Part shown: in pieces, positions 41,776 to 50,410 of the stretch
Layout of the letters: the number at the start of each line of letters is the position of its first letter
Position numbering within the stretch: position 1 is the stretch's first letter
Notes under the pieces: model-generated
Told to the model about the DNA's origin: nothing
Databases searched by the model: none
Seen by the model: the letters and a program-made list of their open reading frames with translations, nothing else
Translations under genes and position numbers: made by a program
Origin: Ustilago trichophora
Lineage: Eukaryota; Basidiomycota; Ustilaginomycetes; Ustilaginales; Ustilaginaceae
NCBI GenBank assembly: GCA_900323505.1
Contig: OOIN01000008.1
Location: 868,001 to 932,000, forward strand
DNA: 64,000 bases
Direction of reading: 5' to 3'

Positions 41776-42419
41776 TTGGCTCTCCATCTCTGCTCTCAGC
41801 CACATTGCTCCCGTGGCCTTTCTCGTCGCTCCTTTGAAAGTCGAGCGCAGAATCTCCTCATGTCAATAGCAACCTCTCCTCCAGTAGAACATTGTCGATC
41901 TCCCTGGACGTTTCATTCAATAGTCTTCAGGATGTTGATCCTTAGATGCCCCCGCTGCTTGTTCCCGTTGCTTCCCCCACGCCATGTCTTCAGCAGTCAC
42001 TGTTGATGGTCATCCATATGCTTCGCACTAGGTCCTTGTCTCGATACCGCATTCATCGTTCGCAATAAGTTGGTTCCCGTCATGCTTTGACTGGCGAATT
42101 TGTGTGTTTGAGGACAGCGATAGAAGCTCGTTTTAGCTGTGTGAGACTGTGAGCGTTTGGTGGTTGTGCTGACGTGCTGAATCTGGTGATTGTGGACAAC
42201 TGAATCGGGTTAGGATCGGGTGGTCAAGAGATTTCCCAATTGCCGATTGCTCTCCACTCCACTTTTGCCTCTCGTGAGACGCGCGCCAACCGTTTCCCAA
42301 AAGCGGAGAGAGGGTCACACAATCCTGCCAACACTCTACCTTGGATTTCAACATCACACCATCAGCAAACGTTACTGCACACTGCAACCAATCCTCAGCA
42401 AGCCATACACTCGCCCAGC
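41776..42419. other. Intergenic region, secreted protein / DUF427 gene
   Basis: About 640 bp with the 3' UTR of the first gene and the promoter of the second. No feature recognised. Confidence 0.5.
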
Positions 42420-43352
42420 ATGCCTCCGCGGCCAAAGGAAAATGTAAGCATCCTATCTAGCTGGCAGTCATGTGGCTGGACCTGTTCTGTTGGCTGACCC
42501 GAATTTGTGAGTTTGCTTTTGATATACCAGGTCTGGAACTATCCTAGGCCTCCCGCACTCCAGCCGACTTCAGCTAGGCTGAGGGTGATTTGGGTCACAC
42601 CCTCTAAGCAAGAGCTTGTGATTGCCGAGACAACTCAAGGCTACCGTGTTCTTGAGACCTCTCACCCTCCCACTTACTACTTCCCGCCGAGTAGCGTCAA
42701 GATGGACCTCGTCAAGCCTTCCAAGGCTCGGCGCACCATGTGCGAGTGGAAGGGCATGGCAGCCTACCACGACCTCCAATTCAGCAAGGACCAAGGACCC
42801 ATCGTCTCTGGCCGGATCTGGTCCTACCCTCAGCCGACGCCCGGCTTTGCCTCGATCAAGGATTACCTTTGTTTCTATGCGTCTAGTCAGACTGACCCTG
42901 AGCGCCTCGGATACTGGAAATGCGTACGTACCCAGCCATCGTAACCGTTCCACTCCTGCCGATACGAATCGTCTTGACACCTCTCAACCCACTTTGACTC
43001 CCTTCAACGCCTGCAGATGGTCGACGATGATGAGGTAAAGGCCCAAGAAGGCGACTTCTGTAAGTACCCCCCCCCCCCCCCCCCCCCCCCCATGCTTTGC
43101 TCTCAGACAAGGAGTAGACACTGACTCGATGCCTTTGCATTCATGTAGATGGCTCTTGGATTACGCCCGAGATCACCGGTGGTGACCGAGGTTTCAAAGG
43201 AGGTAAGTTACAATCTCTGCGTTGGCAATGCCTTCCACACCACCCCCCAAAACAAGACGCCGCTGCGGCATGAACGGCGAAAAGAATCACATGTTGTCTG
43301 CACGGATCTGGGTAAGCCAGAGTGTGTCTTGACCGGACCAGCAAAAGGGTAA
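42420..43352 (+). CDS. DUF427 domain protein (five exons)
   Basis: About 181 residues, join 42420..42443, 42531..42923, 43017..43059, 43149..43202 and 43321..43352. Exons 2-4 give an unbroken DUF427 protein: VWNYPRPPALQPTSARLRV, VLETSHPPTYYFPPSSV, CEWKGMAAY, CFYASSQTDPERLGYWKC, then VDDDEVKAQEGDFYGSWITP and GGDRGFKG. Introns 1, 3 and 4 have GTAAGC or GTAAGT donors; intron 2 has GTACGT. The function of the family is unknown. Exon 5 is less certain: splicing to the AG at 43319-43320 gives ECVLTGPAKG and a stop. This keeps the usual KGE but not the family's usual final PGTxGW. Intron 3 holds a 25-nt poly-C tract. Confidence 0.8.
43067..43091. repeat. Poly-C tract (25 nt) inside an intron
   Basis: 25 consecutive C residues starting seven bases after the donor of DUF427 intron 3. 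Such a tract could hinder splicing-complex access or form a G-quadruplex or i-motif in DNA; length is error-prone in assemblies. Confidence 0.9.
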
Positions 43353-43554
43353 GCACAAGCAAGTGCTTTCAGTCTTCCTCCTTGTGCATCCTTCGTTTCA
43401 TTGCGGCGCACCCACACGGTACCATCATGCCTCTGGACGCCTCGCCTCCTTTTAAAACCTCTCGCCTTTTCAGATCACTGACCGCAAATATCCGACAGTG
43501 ACTGCCTACTGACAACGCATTCTGTACTATGTCCTTTCGATTGCTCCTTCGCAG

Positions 43555-45524
43555 CACCAGCAGAGGCAAGTACGAGCACGCTGGAACGCGACCCTCTGGC
43601 CGCCTACAAGGGCCTTACTTTTGCAGAGACACTCGAGGACCTCAGCAGCCGATTTATCGTCAACCTTCCGTCCGACGAGCTGTCGAGCATCGAGCGCATC
43701 TGCTTCCAGGTCGAGCAGGCACACTGGTTTTACGAAGATTTCCTTCGACCGCTCAACCCATCCCTGCCATCTCTGGGTCTTCGGCGCTTTTCCTCGTACC
43801 TACTGCACACTGCTTCGATGATCGTACCTCTCATCCAACGGTACATCACCAGTGGCAGCGGGCAGCAAGATCTCGAAGCTGCCTTCGACGAATTCCTCAA
43901 GTACAAGACCCGCGTGCCTGTCTGCGGTGCCATCTTGCTGGCCGAGGACTGGAACAAGTGTCTCTTGGTCAAGGGCTGGAAGTCATCAGCTGCATGGGGC
44001 TTCCCCAAGGGCAAGATCAATCAGAACGAGCCCGAGCGTGATTGCGCGATTCGTGAGGTGCTCGAGGAGACCGGTTACGATTGCAGCTCGCTGCTGCCGG
44101 AAGACAGCAAAGACTACCTCGACCTGACGATGCGAGAGCAGCGCATTCGTCTGTACATTGTCCCTGGCGTCAAGGAAAGCACCAAGTTTGAGACTTTGAC
44201 CCGCAAGGAGATCTCCAAGATCGCTTGGTTCAAGCTGAGTGACCTGCCTACATGGAAGAAGTCCAAGGATCCACCTGCTGGCATGGGCGGAAAGTTCTAC
44301 CTCATTTCGCCGTTTATTGGACGATTGAAGCAGTGGATACACACCAACAAGGCATCACATACACACCGCCCAGCGGGCAAGGCAGAGCCTATTATTGACC
44401 CAAGTCACAGCGCGTCGTCTCCGATGCCTTCCACAGCCAAGGCGCCGACGACTGCAGCCGTACCATCCTTTATCGATACGACATCGCTCTTTCCATCCTT
44501 CTCTGGCGAGGACAAAGCAGCGCAAAACAAGTCTGCGCCATTGCCCGCCCCACCCACCAGTGACAAGCTCAAGGCATTGCTTGGCCTGTCGTCGCCGACA
44601 CCAGAGCCTGCTCGTGCGCAGGGCGGACAAGCAGCTGCAACTGCTCTCGACCAGATGTTCCCTGGCGTGGGCGCCAAGATGATTCAAGCCTCTGGTGACG
44701 AACGCGGGCAGCAGCTTCTCACGCTGTTGATGAACTCGAATGCAGCACCGCAAAGCCAGTCGGATGGCCGGTCAAATCCTGGCGAGGCACAGGACCGCGC
44801 TGCGACTTTGCTTGCAGTTCTCAATCGTTCTGTCCCCTCAAGTGATGCGAGCTCCGCATCTCCGGCTGCCCACGCCCATCCGCTTCTCAATATGCTCAAC
44901 GATCCGTCTCGAAGCCAGTCGCCTCTGCCTGCTCCTCGCCCGCAAAAGTCTGGGCAGGCGCAAAAGCTGTTGCAGATGCTCAGCGCGGGAATGAGCCACG
45001 ATCGAAGCATGTCTCAGAGCAGCTTTACTTCGTTTGATGGTAGCAGCCCGGCGCCTTCGCATGGTGGTGCGCATCCGGATGGACCTGCTGTAAGCGAGTC
45101 ACAGGCAGATGCGCTCTTGAGGATGCTGCAGCCCTCATCACCTCCCAGCGGGCAAGCATCACAGTCTCCTCCATCACAGGCAGCTCCTAAGAACGATCTC
45201 CTGGCCATCTTGACAGCTGGCTTGCCATCCGCGGGACAGAATCACCCCAGTCAGGGCCCCCAGCCTCGGCCCAACCAGAGCTATGATCATCCGATGGCAG
45301 GCGGCTTCCATCCGAACGCTGCATTTGCTTTCCCGCCGCCTCTTCCGCACATGATGCCAGGCGGCATGATGCCTCCTGGTGGTCCAGGGCCGCACCCTTT
45401 CCACATGGGTCCAATGCCGCCATCCGGACCAGGAGGAGGCCATGCTCAGGGTCCGCCTAATGCCTGGGGCTATATGCCGCCTCAGCCTAACTTTGCACCT
45501 TACTCTACTGGTCCTCCCTCTTAG
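43555..45524 (+). CDS. DCP2: mRNA-decapping enzyme Dcp2 (first exon not resolved)
   Basis: Catalytic subunit of the mRNA decapping complex, which removes the m7G cap in cytoplasmic P-bodies. The box A N-domain is encoded from about 43620 (LEDLSSRFIVNLPSDELSS, then ERICFQVEQAHWFYEDFLR). The Nudix box is at 44010-44078: GKINQNEPERDCAIREVLEE, then TGY, with the full GX5EX7REVXEEXG pattern. Box B follows (KEISKIAWFKLSDLPTWKK and FYLISPFIGRLKQW). The C-terminus is long, disordered and Pro/Ser/Gln-rich. The frame has no ATG before the N-domain (stop at 43479), so a short first exon must be upstream. ATG 43427 with a donor at 43498 and branch-like CTGAC at 43509 is a candidate, but the phase does not match the best acceptors. 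The given start is the first base after the CAG at 43552-43554. Confidence 0.88.
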
Positions 45525-46239
45525 TGCCCGAGCATCGCTCTTCTCGCCTCTCGTATCCGCAACGACTCAGCAAGGCGATATCGTATAAATGCTGACTTCA
45601 ACCTCTTTCTCTACTGATCGGACCTCGATAATTTATCGAATTATTGTAGGAGCTGGAACTTGGGGGTGGTGATCCCTATCCTCCTTGCTCACTTGAAATG
45701 TCCGTAAACACAGTTTGGAAAGCGGCCTTTGCGCCACCCTACATCGGTAGTCAGCCCTGAACAGGCTCGAAATTTCTATCGATCGGTCAAACAGGCACTT
45801 CGTCGATTCAGAGTGAGCAGTCAGTGTGGTCTTTCGTGCCTGTCGCTTCTATTCAGTGCTGGTCAGTGCTACAGTCAGAGATAGCGTTGTTCTGTGTGAA
45901 AGCCAGTGCTGAAACTCGAGTCTTGGCTCTGACAGTGCTGACTCTTGGCTCTCAGCCTAGGCTCTCCGATATTGCCTAATTTAAAGTTGTGATTCTGGAA
46001 AGCGCCGATTTCCCTCCACTTGACAGCTCTCTCTGATTTCGCCTTCCATGAAATCGAATGCGGACGAGGGCGTGCACGCATGTGTGTGCGAGCCTTCCTG
46101 GTGCCTAGACCGTGGTCGTGCCGCTCAGTACAAAAATTCCGATACAGCCTGACAATGGCGAGCCCCTTTCATCTTTCTACCTTACACCATATCCATACTC
46201 TAGATAGCTTGTGGACGCTGCAGCGACGCTTACTTCAAC
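45525..46239. other. Intergenic region, DCP2 / exopolyphosphatase
   Basis: About 715 bp. It contains a cluster of CAGTGCT repeats at 45854-45939 upstream of the exopolyphosphatase; otherwise nothing recognised. Confidence 0.5.
45854..45939 (+). repeat. Cluster of four CAGTGCT repeats upstream of the exopolyphosphatase
   Basis: CAGTGCT occurs at 45854, 45864, 45904 and 45933. The last copy lies between two copies of CTTGGCTCT (about 45922 and 45943). The cluster is roughly 300 bp upstream of the 46240 ATG and could be regulatory or a decayed tandem repeat. Confidence 0.6.
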
Positions 46240-47757
46240 ATGGTATCGTTTCTTTCCACGATGAAGCGGGCCAGGACGGCGGTATTGGTATTTGGGGGCT
46301 TGGCTTCGATGCTGGCAAACGCTCGAGCAGTACCAAAAACGAGCGAGGCGGTCTTTGCTGTTCAGGGTGGTGTCGAGCAGACCTCATTCGCTCTAGGCAA
46401 GCCTGTTGAGGCGACCCATGTTGTTTACTCTTCAGCGGCCTACAACGCTACCTCGGCCGCGTTTGCGTCCGGTGCCGCTCGACCAGCCGACTATTGGACA
46501 CTGGAGGAAGGCGTCGGCCACTTTTCCGAATGGTCGAAAGCGACCAAGCTCGCCTTCCTCTCTGACTGGGTGGCAGGCAAAGCGGATGAGTGGACCATCG
46601 TCATGGGAAATGAGGGCGGCGATCTGGATTCCATGACGGCTGCCCTCACCTGGGCATACCACCTTTCGCACTCTACCCTCCACCACCCTCAGCCCAGGAA
46701 AGCGGTCGCGTTGCTACAGACGCCGCTCGACGCGCTTGATCTGCGACCGGAGAATAAGGTCGCACTCGATAACTCCAAGATGAGCTCGGGTCATCGCGAT
46801 CTGTTGACCATTGATGAGCTGCCAGCTCACCCCAAAGAGATCGCAAAGAAGATTGGGGGCATCGTTCTTGTCGACCACCCCTTGCCTCTCAGCGTGTGGA
46901 ACGATGCAAAGATTCTCGGAATCATCGACCACCATGCAGACCGCGGTGTTGCACCTCACGCAAATCCAAGGATATTTGAGCAGGTCGCTAGCTGCACAAC
47001 ACTCGTAGCACGTCAGATGCTCGACGAGCTCGAAGCTATCCCCAACCCTCCCGGAGAATACCACATGCCGCATGAGCTGCTCGAGCTGATCCTCGACGCC
47101 ATTGCCATCGATTCTGACGGGCTGAACCCGAAGAAGTCCAGCCCTACTGACTCTGCTGTTTCTAAGCGCGTACTCGAGCGCAGCAATTGGCACAACGAGT
47201 CGCTCCCCGAAGTAATGGACCGTCTCGACAAAGAGCTGGGCAAAGCCAAGAAGGATCTCTCCCATCTGTCTATTCGCGACCTTCTCCGCCGTGACTGGAA
47301 AGGAGACGTCGTACGTGCGTTTGACCCTGATACCCCTGACATCCATCTCGGCTTTGCCTCAACGCCCGTGTCACTTGATGACCAGATCAAACGTACACGC
47401 GGGAACAGCCTCAAAGCCTGGTTCAAAGTCGAGCGTCGCTGGACCGCCGAGATCAAAGCCGACGTCAGTCTATGCCTCAACAAGTACAAGAACAAAGACG
47501 GCAAAAAGGTGCGCGAAATCGTCCTGACAGTACGTCACGATCATCGTATTGACAAGGCTCAGGCCGACGACTTGTTCAAGACCATCGGTAAGGCTCTGGA
47601 GGAGAGCTTTGAGTTGAAGCCCCACCCAAAGATGAAAAAGTATGAAGGAGGGGTCAAGGGGAGGCAGATGGTCTGGACCCATGGAAGAAAAGATGCCGGA
47701 AGGAAAGTCGTTCGGCCTATCGTGGAGGGAGCGGTGAAGGGATGGAAGTCACCCTAG
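46240..47757 (+). CDS. PPX1: DHH-family exopolyphosphatase (Ppx1-like) with an N-terminal signal peptide
   Basis: Manganese-dependent DHH/DHHA2 phosphoesterase of the yeast Ppx1 type, 505 residues, intronless. Motifs are in order: GNEGGDLDSM (DLDS 128-131), VLVDH (211-213), IIDHHAD (DHH 230-232) and DAIAIDSDG. The C-terminal DHHA2 domain contains VRAFDPDTPDIHLGFASTPVSL, then SLKAWFKVERR and REIVLTVRHDHR. Such enzymes remove terminal phosphate from inorganic polyphosphate. The N-terminus differs from cytosolic Ppx1: KRARTAVLVFGGLASMLANARA (residues 9-30) is a good signal peptide, followed by a 90-residue extension. The protein is thus predicted to enter the secretory path or vacuole. The start at 46240 or the internal ATG eight codons on both retain the signal. 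Confidence 0.88.
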   Translation: MVSFLSTMKRARTAVLVFGGLASMLANARAVPKTSEAVFAVQGGVEQTSFALGKPVEATHVVYSSAAYNATSAAFASGAARPADYWTLEEGVGHFSEWSKATKLAFLSDWVAGKADEWTIVMGNEGGDLDSMTAALTWAYHLSHSTLHHPQPRKAVALLQTPLDALDLRPENKVALDNSKMSSGHRDLLTIDELPAHPKEIAKKIGGIVLVDHPLPLSVWNDAKILGIIDHHADRGVAPHANPRIFEQVASCTTLVARQMLDELEAIPNPPGEYHMPHELLELILDAIAIDSDGLNPKKSSPTDSAVSKRVLERSNWHNESLPEVMDRLDKELGKAKKDLSHLSIRDLLRRDWKGDVVRAFDPDTPDIHLGFASTPVSLDDQIKRTRGNSLKAWFKVERRWTAEIKADVSLCLNKYKNKDGKKVREIVLTVRHDHRIDKAQADDLFKTIGKALEESFELKPHPKMKKYEGGVKGRQMVWTHGRKDAGRKVVRPIVEGAVKGWKSP

Positions 47758-47950
47758 CCTCACAGGAAGATTATGTTTAGAAGCTGGATCGTTCATGCTC
47801 TGTCGTTTTCATGCTCTGTCATTCACGGATGGCTTGTTCTGATTGGGAAATGCTTGCATGTATTAAACTCAGAACTGTGTTCCATGAGTCAAGTGCGTGC
47901 TGTATGCTTGTCATAAAGATGTGCGTGTGAGATCCTGACTGTAGTTGGGA

Positions 47951-50410
47951 TCACAACCAAGCGTTGCGAATGCTACTGTTGCGACTGGCCCCTGCTGTCA
48001 ATGGGGTATCGTGGTGCTGCATGCTGTGCAGCTCAACTGTTTCAGTCGGAAGCATCTTGCCTTCGCCGCCTGCAAACAGTGTCGAAGAGCGCCTCGATCC
48101 TGGTCTATCAGCCTCTTCATCATCCCCCACCTCGTCATCCACATCTGCCCCATCCACGGGCTGATAGCCCTCCGCTTGTGCCTGCTGTCTCTGCCTGTGC
48201 TTCAAATATCGACTCAGCAGCATCGGCAGTAAACTGGCCATACTGAGCAAGATGAGCTTGACGACCATCTCGCGATTCCAAATGCGATCGACAATTGCAC
48301 GCATCCCTCCACCTGCACTGCTCTTCGCCTTGTCCTTCAAGCCAGAGACCGTCATCCCGTCATCCACGGGGAAAGCCTCCACGATCTCCTGCAGCAGATC
48401 ACCCACTTGACAGGTGACAAAGTTCCACGGAATGGAACCGACTGCCAGAGTGCCAAAGTAGGGTGCGAGCGGGACGCCTAGCACTCCACAGGCGATGTTC
48501 ATCAGTCCATATGGTACGATGGGCAGCACGCGGAGGACCAACAGGTACGTCCATACGTTGCCGTCCGATCCGCCGTTTGAGTTGGAGATCATGACGCTAC
48601 GACCCGATGCACGGGCCCTACCTGGCGACAGAGCGCGTCGCATGGCATCCAAGGGCTTGGCCAAACCCGGCAGGGAAGTGATCAGCGGCGCAAGTGGCGC
48701 CGATAGCAGATAGCAGAACACTCCACCAACGGCTGTCAGGACGGAAGTGTACAAAGTGCCCGAATAGGTCCCGTACATAGCGCCAAATACGACATTCATA
48801 ATCAGACTGCCGGGCACTGTGAATGACTGCTTCCAGGTGAAAAAGGTTCCCAGCACGACCAAGGTGTGCATAAACGCCTTGTTGCTGCTCTGCGAATAGA
48901 GCTTGAGGCCCATGGCGAGCTCCTTGATCTCGGCAAGGGTAAGGCTGGTGATGTGCTTCGGAAGGGTGAGTGGCAGGGTGGAGAGCATGAAGACAATGCA
49001 GCATGTGGAGGCGGCAAAAATGGTGAAAAGGAAGACGAGACGGGGCAGGTAGGGTCGCAGGTTGGGCATTGAGAGTCGCCACGAGCTGAGGTTGATCTGG
49101 ATGCGTGGCAGAAGGGCCAAAAGCGTCTTGCCCGCACTCTCGATGCGGTAGGTGTCGACGTCGAACATGTTGTAAGTGCGCGAGGACGATGGTGGCGCTT
49201 CGGAGGAGGAGGTCATGGTCGACGAGGTAGGTGTAGTCGAACGACTCCCCGATGCTGCTCCTGAAACGAGGTGCGAGGGAAGGATGCCCTGGTATGCGCT
49301 GGTCGTGGTGAGGGTCGAGTCGGGTCGTGTTGGAGGTGAAAAGGTTCGTGTGCTCGCAACCGGCGAAGTGACGTTTGAAGTTGTCAGAGGTGGCGTGAAT
49401 GGCCACTGCGATGATCCCGGTGGAGTGATTCGATTGCGCTCGTCCAAGTCGGCCTGTGCAGCATCTGCTGCTGCTTGCGCTGCACTCCACTGATGCTTAG
49501 GAGGGCCGTGGTGCTTGATTGCCTGTTTAGGTATCAACTGCTGGCGGAAAGCGTTGACATACTGCTGATACTCGCTCTGCTCGTCGAGATCGCTCGTCGG
49601 TGTCAGGGGTGGGCTGTCTTCGTTGAGACCTATCAAGCCGTTGGGTGCAGCAGGTCTCGCGGACGGCATGACGAGCGGCTGCGGTCGCATGGGCAGCTGG
49701 CGAGCTGCATCATTCTCGCATGCGGGCTGTTCGGCTTGCGGTGTGTTGGGCGTGTTTCCCGAATTCGCAGCAGAATTGTTGGCCGAGAACGAAGAGAAGA
49801 AGGAGCGCAGAGTCGAGAGTCGTGGCCTGCTGAAAGTGTTCAAAGGTGCCGATTTCTTCTTGTGCGAGTCGGAAGAGTCGGATGCGTTGGAAGCATCGCT
49901 ACCTGAGCGCGGGCGTACTGATGAGGATCCTGCTGACCTTTCCGCCTCAGAGATGAGCTGCAGGCCCTGTCCTAGGCTGGACATGGTTCTGTCGCGCTCC
50001 ACGTCTGCTCTACGCCATTGCGGCGTGCTGGCTGAAAGTGTAAAGTCCGGGGTACCTGGTCCGCGGTCAGGACGGTTATCGAGCTCGACTCGTAGTGGTG
50101 AGAGGTTCGATCTAGCGAGCTGCGAGACCGGTACAGCGTTGGAAGAAACTGAACGGGTACGGGCGCGGTTGGTGCGGCCTTTGCGTGCAGAGGAAGAGCT
50201 GGCTGCTGCGGACTGCCCATCAAACTCTGTTGAAGGTGGTGGCATCATATTGTGTTGCGAGCTAGATGCATCATTGTGTTGCTGATCCGCCTCAAGTGCG
50301 AATGCTTCTGTCATGGGCGTTCGATCGGGTCGCTGGGCTGTAGGGTGATCCGTCATTGCCCGCACTAGCCGAGGAGGCGAGGCCGGGGCAGAGCTCGATG
50401 AGCTTTGCAT
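47951..50410 (-). CDS. VTT-domain membrane protein (TMEM41/TMEM64/Tvp38 superfamily)
   Basis: 819 residues from the ATG at 50408-50410. The first 450 residues are low-complexity, Ser/Pro/Gln-rich and probably disordered. A span VFLFTIFAASTCCIVFMLST precedes the VTT core. The core has FFTWKQSFTVPGSLIMNVVFGAMYG, GTLYTSVLTAVGGVFCYLLS, VWTYLLVLRVLPIVPYGLMN, then ACGVLGVPLAPYF and GSIPWNFVTCQVGDLL. These include the RxxPxxPxxxxN signature of DedA/VTT proteins. A final span (LILLSMASLLPMLLSRYL) and an acidic tail follow. TMEM41B and VMP1 relatives are lipid scramblases; Tvp38 relatives are Golgi/ER proteins. Which subgroup this belongs to cannot be settled by eye. Downstream it is convergent with the exopolyphosphatase (193 bp between stops). 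Confidence 0.9.
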   Translation of the reverse strand: MQSSSSSAPASPPRLVRAMTDHPTAQRPDRTPMTEAFALEADQQHNDASSSQHNMMPPPSTEFDGQSAAASSSSARKGRTNRARTRSVSSNAVPVSQLARSNLSPLRVELDNRPDRGPGTPDFTLSASTPQWRRADVERDRTMSSLGQGLQLISEAERSAGSSSVRPRSGSDASNASDSSDSHKKKSAPLNTFSRPRLSTLRSFFSSFSANNSAANSGNTPNTPQAEQPACENDAARQLPMRPQPLVMPSARPAAPNGLIGLNEDSPPLTPTSDLDEQSEYQQYVNAFRQQLIPKQAIKHHGPPKHQWSAAQAAADAAQADLDERNRITPPGSSQWPFTPPLTTSNVTSPVASTRTFSPPTRPDSTLTTTSAYQGILPSHLVSGAASGSRSTTPTSSTMTSSSEAPPSSSRTYNMFDVDTYRIESAGKTLLALLPRIQINLSSWRLSMPNLRPYLPRLVFLFTIFAASTCCIVFMLSTLPLTLPKHITSLTLAEIKELAMGLKLYSQSSNKAFMHTLVVLGTFFTWKQSFTVPGSLIMNVVFGAMYGTYSGTLYTSVLTAVGGVFCYLLSAPLAPLITSLPGLAKPLDAMRRALSPGRARASGRSVMISNSNGGSDGNVWTYLLVLRVLPIVPYGLMNIACGVLGVPLAPYFGTLAVGSIPWNFVTCQVGDLLQEIVEAFPVDDGMTVSGLKDKAKSSAGGGMRAIVDRIWNREMVVKLILLSMASLLPMLLSRYLKHRQRQQAQAEGYQPVDGADVDDEVGDDEEADRPGSRRSSTLFAGGEGKMLPTETVELHSMQHHDTPLTAGASRNSSIRNAWL

